This document shows, one piece after another, positions 59,704 through 64,000 of a DNA stretch of 64,000 nt. Below the pieces are notes generated by a model. The model did not search any database, had not been told where the DNA came from, and worked only from the letters and a program-made list of their open reading frames with translations. The DNA comes from Mycolicibacter engbaekii. GTDB lineage: Bacteria; Actinomycetota; Actinomycetes; Mycobacteriales; Mycobacteriaceae. Every line of letters begins with the position of its first letter. Positions within the stretch are counted from its first letter, which is position 1. Where the stretch lies: the NCBI RefSeq assembly GCF_002101585.1, contig NZ_LQOT01000073.1, forward strand, positions 62,001 through 126,000, read 5' to 3'. A program made the position numbers and the translations under genes.

Positions 59704-60135
59704 GTGCCGAGCTTTCGTATCGCCGAAGTCGCGGAGCTGCTCGGTGTCAGCGACGACACCGTCCGCCGCTGGGTGGATTCCGGCCGCCTGCCGCTGACGG
59801 CAGGCAGCGGGCCCCGCACGGTCGACGGGGCGGAGCTGGCCCGCTTCGCCCAGGAGCGCGCCTCGGCCCAAGGGGTGTCACGCAGTCCGGTGGTGGGTCA
59901 GTCGGCGCGCAACCGGATGGCCGGGCTGGTCACCAAGGTCACCCGCGACACGGTGATGGCGCAGGTCGAGGTCCAGGCCGGACCGTTCCGGCTGGTCTCC
60001 CTGGTCAGCAGGGAAGCCGCCGACGAACTGCAGCTGGAACCGGGCAGCCTGGTGGTGGCCTCGGTCAAGGCCACCGACGTCGTCGTCGACCTGCCCCGGC
60101 GGGCCGGTTCGGCCGGCGCCAACGAGGTCGGCTGA
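59704..60135 (+). CDS. HTH and molybdopterin-binding (TOBE/Mop) protein
   Basis: A 143-residue protein with a MerR/excisionase-type HTH (residues 1-50, FRIAEVAELLGVSDDTVRRWVDSGRLPLT) and a Mop domain (residues about 63-132, NRMAGLVTKVTRDTVMAQVEVQAGPFRLVSLVSREAADEL). It resembles ModE-like regulators and molbindins, so molybdate sensing or storage is likely. No molybdate transporter is nearby. Confidence 0.86.
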   Translation: MPSFRIAEVAELLGVSDDTVRRWVDSGRLPLTAGSGPRTVDGAELARFAQERASAQGVSRSPVVGQSARNRMAGLVTKVTRDTVMAQVEVQAGPFRLVSLVSREAADELQLEPGSLVVASVKATDVVVDLPRRAGSAGANEVG

Positions 60136-60136
60136 C

Positions 60137-60490
60137 TCACGCCAGCAGCACCGCCAGCGAGGCCGCCGACGCCAGCAGATACGCCGCCGGAAACCCGATA
60201 TTGTGCAGCACCCCGGTCCGGACGTGGGTCGCGACGGCCCCGATGAAAAAGGCCACCAGCCCGGCCGCGGCGGCGACACCGATCAACCGAACGCCCGCCA
60301 GACCGATGAGCAGTCCGACGCCCCCGGCCAGTTTCAGCCCGCCCAACACCGGAATCCACCTCCGCGGTACGCCGACCTCGGCCGAATTGGCCACGACGAA
60401 TTGCGCGGGAACGAAGTCCGCGACGGCGACGGCAATGGTGATCGCCGCAGTGACCACGATTGTCACCACGCTCACGGTCGGTACGCTCAT
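60137..60490 (-). CDS. DoxX-like membrane protein
   Basis: A 117-residue four-helix membrane protein of the DoxX/SURF4-like group (VPRRWIPVLGGLKLAGGVGLLIGL is the family pattern, with VLHNIGFPAAYLL near the end). ATG 60490 has AGGAG upstream. It diverges from the ECF sigma gene across a 72-nt gap with an inverted repeat, which suggests control by that sigma factor. Function unknown. Confidence 0.82.
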   Translation of the reverse strand: MSVPTVSVVTIVVTAAITIAVAVADFVPAQFVVANSAEVGVPRRWIPVLGGLKLAGGVGLLIGLAGVRLIGVAAAAGLVAFFIGAVATHVRTGVLHNIGFPAAYLLASAASLAVLLA

Positions 60491-60505
60491 GATGTTGCTC
60501 CTTGT

Positions 60506-60540
60506 GTCGTCAATGGATGTGGCTCTATCCCTGTGACGAC
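60506..60540. promoter_or_regulatory. inverted repeat between DoxX-like gene and ECF sigma gene
   Basis: GTCGTCA (60506-60512) and TGACGAC (60534-60540), 21 nt apart, in the divergent promoter region. The arms carry the GTCACA/CGTC-like elements expected for an ECF promoter, but the spacing does not match a consensus I know. Confidence 0.4.
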
Positions 60541-60562
60541 TCCCGGAAGGGAAAGGTGACCC

Positions 60563-61501
60563 ATGGGCAACACCGACGGTTTGGCCCGACGGTTCGAAGA
60601 CAACCGCCACCGCCTGCACTCGGTGGCGTTTCATGTGCTCGGCTCGGCCGCCGACGCCGAGGACGCCGTCCAAGCGGCCTGGCTCAAGGCCAGCCGTGCC
60701 GACTATGCGGCGGTGGACAATCTGCCCGGGTGGCTGACCACCATCACCGCCCGCGTCTCCGTCGATGCGTTGCGCGCCCGCTCGCGTCGCATCGAGCAAC
60801 CCCTGCCCGAGCCATCCGAGCTCAACGGCAGCACGGCTTTTGCCGTGCCCGCCGCCGACGAGGAGGTGTTGCGCAGCGAGGCCGTCAGCCGCGCCCTGCT
60901 GGTGGTGCTGGACCGGTTGTCGCCGTCCCAGCGGGTGGCTTTCGTGCTGCACGACGTGTTCGACGTGCCGTTCGAAGACATCGGTGACGTGCTGGACCGC
61001 TCACCGGAGGCGGCCAAGAAACTGGCCAGCCGTGCCCGGGCCCGCCTGCGCGACACCTCGGGCGAGCCACCACGACGCCGCGCCGAACACCTGCGGGTGG
61101 TGAGCGCGTTCCTGGCCGCCTCGCGCGGGGGTGACATCCCGGCGCTGCTGGAGATGCTGGCGCCCGACGTCGTGCGGCGTGTCGATCCGGTTCTGGTGCC
61201 TGCCGGGGTGCCCACGCAGATGCGCGGCGCCGCCGACGTCGCACAGGAGACCCGAAGCTTCACCGGTCGCGCAGAGGTGGGCGCGGTGCTGATCGTCGAC
61301 GGCGCGCCGAGCATCGCGATCGCCCCCGGAGGCCGGCTGTTTGCCCTGCTGCGCATCGGAATCGGCGATGACGGCCGGATTCACACCATCGACATCACCG
61401 GCGATCGGAAGCGGTTGCGCACCGCGACGCTGCACCTGCCGGGGGCGGATCTGCCGCCAGAACACGCGACAGCCGCTCGCCGCGGCCCGGTTCTGCTTTG
61501 A
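60563..61501 (+). CDS. ECF sigma factor with SnoaL-like C-terminal domain (SigJ/ECF41 type)
   Basis: A 312-residue sigma-70 family protein. Region 2 (residues about 8-75, RRFEDNRHRLHSVAFHVLGSAADAEDAVQAAWLKA) and region 4 (about 110-165, LDRLSPSQRVAFVLHDVFDVPFEDIGDVLDRSPEAAKKLASRARARLR) are followed by a 130-residue SnoaL/NTF2-like domain. This layout defines sigma factors that control themselves through the C-terminal domain rather than an anti-sigma factor. ATG follows AAGGTGA. Confidence 0.9.
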   Translation: MGNTDGLARRFEDNRHRLHSVAFHVLGSAADAEDAVQAAWLKASRADYAAVDNLPGWLTTITARVSVDALRARSRRIEQPLPEPSELNGSTAFAVPAADEEVLRSEAVSRALLVVLDRLSPSQRVAFVLHDVFDVPFEDIGDVLDRSPEAAKKLASRARARLRDTSGEPPRRRAEHLRVVSAFLAASRGGDIPALLEMLAPDVVRRVDPVLVPAGVPTQMRGAADVAQETRSFTGRAEVGAVLIVDGAPSIAIAPGGRLFALLRIGIGDDGRIHTIDITGDRKRLRTATLHLPGADLPPEHATAARRGPVLL

Positions 61502-61538
61502 TGGGTCACGCGAAACCGATGTGTGAGGGGGACAGCCC

Positions 61539-62279
61539 GTGCCAGATCAGACCGCTGCTGCCGAGGAGACGACGGCGGAGGTGCAACCGCCGGCGGTGAC
61601 GGCCCGCGGCATCACGATGACCGGGCCGTGGGGGCGGGTCTTCGGGCCATTGGACCTCGACATTCCGGCCGGCGGCGTCACCTTGCTGATCGGTCCGCCC
61701 GGGTCCGGACGCACCGCGCTGCTGATGAACCTCGCCGGCCGGATGAAGCCCTCTGCCGGCACGCTCACGGTGTTAGGCCAGAGCAAAGCGCGCAGCATCT
61801 TCGGTCTGGCCGCGCTGGCCGGGATAGCGGAGCTGGATGAGATTTTCGAGTCGGTGACGGTCGGGGACCTGATCACCGAGAAGGTCCGCTGGGACGCACC
61901 GTGGTACCGCCTGGTGCGTCGGGCCGGTGATGCCGAGCGCGACGCGATCTGCGCCCCGGTCTTCGGCGATGTGCCGATGCCGCAACTGCACGACTACGTC
62001 GACCAGCTCGACGAACTGACTGGCCTGCTGCTGCGTATTGCGCTGGCCAACACCAAGCGCCCCCCGCTGCTGGTGGTCGGCAGCATCGATGAAGTCACCA
62101 ATGACCGCGACCGCGCCACCCTGGTCCAGCGGTTGGTGGTTCTGGGCGGGCAGCAGACCGTGATCACCGCCTCGGCAAACCTGCTCGGCGAGGAATCCGG
62201 CGTCACCACACAGATCGCCGTCGACGCCCTCGAGCGCGCCGAGCTCACCCACGGCCGACACGAGAAGGGGAACCACTGA
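61539..62279 (+). CDS. ABC-type ATPase with degenerate motifs, partner of YhgE/Pip protein
   Basis: A 246-residue ABC ATPase-like protein. Walker A reads GPPGSGRT (residues 52-59), with Arg58 where Lys is expected. A Walker B-like LLVVGSIDEV is present, but no LSGGQ signature is found before it; LDELTGLLLRIAL stands in that place. Nucleotide binding or hydrolysis may be altered. GTG follows GAGGGGG. The next gene starts 2 nt after the stop, a pairing common in actinobacteria. Confidence 0.83.
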   Translation: MPDQTAAAEETTAEVQPPAVTARGITMTGPWGRVFGPLDLDIPAGGVTLLIGPPGSGRTALLMNLAGRMKPSAGTLTVLGQSKARSIFGLAALAGIAELDEIFESVTVGDLITEKVRWDAPWYRLVRRAGDAERDAICAPVFGDVPMPQLHDYVDQLDELTGLLLRIALANTKRPPLLVVGSIDEVTNDRDRATLVQRLVVLGGQQTVITASANLLGEESGVTTQIAVDALERAELTHGRHEKGNH

Positions 62280-62281
62280 GC

Positions 62282-64000
62282 ATGCTCGCCGGAATGTCGC
62301 TGGGCACCGACCTCAAACGCTATTCGCGGGGCACCATGCCGCGGCTGGCGCTGGTCATCATCATCGTGCTGCCCCTGCTGTACGGGGCGATGTATCTGTG
62401 GGCGTTCTGGAATCCGTTCGCCGCCATCGACAAGATCCCGGTTGCCCTGGTCAACGAAGACACCGGCGCGCAGGTCTCCGACCAGCCGGTGCACGCCGGG
62501 GACGAGGTGACTCGCGCCCTGGTCGACTCCGGCCAGCTGGATCTGCACCAGGTCTCCCAGAGCGAGGCCGTCAAGGGGGTGTCCGACGGCACCTACTATT
62601 TCTCGATCACCCTGCCGGCCGATTTCAGCGCCGCCGTGGTGTCTCCGGCAGGACCGCATCCGCAGAAGGCGCAGATTCAGTTCCGCTTCAACGACGCCAA
62701 CAACTATCTGGCGTCGGTCATGGGACAAAACGCCGCCCGCGAGGTCCTCAACGAAGTGAGCGCCAAAGTCGGCCAGCAGGTGATCGGCACCGCCCTGACC
62801 CAGGTGACCGACGAGGTCCGCCAGGCTGCCGACGGCGCGGGCCAACTCGCTGAGGGCTCAAGCGCTTTGGCCACCAACCTGGGCACAGCGCGGGACGGTT
62901 CCGCCGCGCTCGCCGACGGAATCCGCCAGCTGGCCACGGGGGTGCACCAGGCCACCGACCCGCTGCTCAAAGTGACCGAAGACCTCGCCGCCAAGGGGTT
63001 CGACCCCAATGCCGCCGGTGCGGCCGCCGCCGGTCTCGGTGCCGACCTCACGACGCTGACCGACCGGATCGCTTCGCTCAACGTCAACTACCAGCAGGCC
63101 GCCGGCGTCGTCGACCAGGTGGTCGACAGCCTGCGTGCCAACCCCGATCCCGCGGTCCAAGCACTGGCCGACACCCTTGCCGGGGCCCAGCGGCTCCTCG
63201 ACGTCGCGGGTATCGACCCGGCCACCGACGAGGGCCTGGCGCACCTGCGCGCCAACACTCAACAGCTTGAGAACGACCTGGCCGACCCCGGCAGCGGCCT
63301 GCGCACGTTCATGACACATGCCCTCGACGGCGGCCTGCACGCCGACCTGGTCGCGCTGCGCGACGGGGCGACCGCGCTGCAAGCCGGAGCGAATCAGCTC
63401 AGCGACGGGCTGGTTCAGCTGACCGACGGCAGCAATCAGCTCAAGGACGGTGCTGCGCAGCTGGCCGCGGGGCTGGGCGAGGCCGATCAGCGGGCCTCGA
63501 CGATCACCGACCAGCAGCGCGTCCAGGTGGCCCAGATCCTGGCCAGTCCGGTGGGGGTGGACATGGACTTCACCCATCACGCCGCCACCTTCGGCACCGG
63601 ATTCGCACCGTTCTTTCTGCCGCTGGCACTGTTCATCGGCGCGCTCATCGTCTGGATGCTGTTGACTCCGTTGCAGACCCGCGCCATCGTCAGCGGCCTC
63701 GGTGCGTTGCGGGTGGTGCTCGCCTCGTACTGGCCGGCCCTGCTGCTGGGGCTGTGCCAAGTGCTGCTGATGTATACCGTCGTGCACTTCGGGGTGGGGT
63801 TGCAAGCCCGGCACGCTGCCGGAATGGTCGCCTTCCTGGCGTTGATCGCGGCAGCCTTCCTCGCGATGATCCAGGCGTTCAACGCGGTGCTGGGGGTGGC
63901 CGTCGGCCGGGTCTTCACGTTGGCCTTCCTGATGTTCCAGCTGGTGTCGTCCGGCGGGGTCTATCCCGTGGAGACCACCGCGAAGCCCTTCCAGATCCTG
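62282..64000 (+). CDS. YhgE/Pip-family membrane protein (partial, cut by window end)
   Basis: The frame from ATG 62282 is open to the last base (573 codons). It has an N-terminal helix (LALVIIIVLPLLYGAMYLWAF), a long outer region with hydrophobic heptad repeats of the YhgE type (GAGQLAEGSSALATNL, GANQLSDGLVQLTDGSNQLKDGAAQL), and then membrane helices from about residue 435 on. The family is ABC-2-like; Pip is a phage receptor in lactococci, and in actinobacteria the usual partner is an ATPase, as here. The C-terminal helices lie beyond the window. Confidence 0.88.
   Translation, partial: MLAGMSLGTDLKRYSRGTMPRLALVIIIVLPLLYGAMYLWAFWNPFAAIDKIPVALVNEDTGAQVSDQPVHAGDEVTRALVDSGQLDLHQVSQSEAVKGVSDGTYYFSITLPADFSAAVVSPAGPHPQKAQIQFRFNDANNYLASVMGQNAAREVLNEVSAKVGQQVIGTALTQVTDEVRQAADGAGQLAEGSSALATNLGTARDGSAALADGIRQLATGVHQATDPLLKVTEDLAAKGFDPNAAGAAAAGLGADLTTLTDRIASLNVNYQQAAGVVDQVVDSLRANPDPAVQALADTLAGAQRLLDVAGIDPATDEGLAHLRANTQQLENDLADPGSGLRTFMTHALDGGLHADLVALRDGATALQAGANQLSDGLVQLTDGSNQLKDGAAQLAAGLGEADQRASTITDQQRVQVAQILASPVGVDMDFTHHAATFGTGFAPFFLPLALFIGALIVWMLLTPLQTRAIVSGLGALRVVLASYWPALLLGLCQVLLMYTVVHFGVGLQARHAAGMVAFLALIAAAFLAMIQAFNAVLGVAVGRVFTLAFLMFQLVSSGGVYPVETTAKPFQIL

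Overview
The window is high-GC DNA from a non-tuberculous member of the Mycobacteriaceae. Almost every gene has a recognisable Mycobacterium tuberculosis counterpart (named below by Rv number from memory of sequence and gene order). Typical mycobacterial traits are present: PafA/PafB/PafC, RbpA, Ppm1, PriA-type HisA, F420-type enzymes and many leaderless GTG/ATG starts 6-8 nt after a TANNNT box. No insertion sequence, prophage or CRISPR array was seen.

Layout. 1-3.3 kb: biotin synthase bioB behind a MIRU-like repeat and a BioQ-type palindrome, then its small Fe-S helper BsaP, a DUF2567 membrane protein and a convergent lipase. 3.3-7.5 kb: Nudix-like NAD repressor NrtR divergent from nadA-nadB-nadC, with one operator in the shared promoter. 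8.1-14.7 kb: histidine operon hisD-C-B-H-A(PriA)-impA-F-I; hisF carries an in-frame 57-nt duplication at its 5' end. 14.7-18.9 kb: an esterase and three tandem coiled-coil genes, two of them DivIVA-like paralogues with duplicated promoters; this is the least explained part of the window. 19-24.7 kb: bcpB and the tryptophan genes trpE-(membrane protein)-trpC-trpB-trpA, with no trpF, which fits PriA serving both pathways. 24.7-33.4 kb: lgt, TM2 protein, pyruvate kinase, thioesterase, membrane proteins, an esterase, a membrane adenylate cyclase and a YnfA-like protein. 33.4-34.6 kb: a secreted protein, a mostly non-coding stretch with a strong hairpin, and a tRNA-Leu(CAA).

34.6-46.9 kb: pdtaR, then the pafA-pafB-pafC-tatA-tatC-helY block, DUF4333 protein, a 5'-3' exonuclease, pepE, an F420-type reductase and an SDR. 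47-54.4 kb: a small HTH protein, a PPOX/F420 protein, an Fe-S repair (Ric) protein with a palindromic operator, dienelactone hydrolase, FxsA, an amidohydrolase, separate lnt and ppm1, and rbpA. 54.5-60.5 kb: Zn-ribbon protein, lppI-like lipoprotein, lipT, RDD protein, a DUF2784-PncA continuous frame, Rv2042c homologue, a HTH-Mop regulator and a DoxX-like protein. 60.5-64 kb: an ECF sigma factor with a SnoaL-like tail, a degenerate ABC ATPase and a YhgE/Pip membrane protein cut by the window end.

Compared with the M. tuberculosis order, blocks Rv1590-Rv1626 and Rv2097-Rv2042 are joined directly in inverted relative orientation. The cydABCD genes and pks12, which lie inside those blocks in M. 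tuberculosis, are not present at the equivalent places here.
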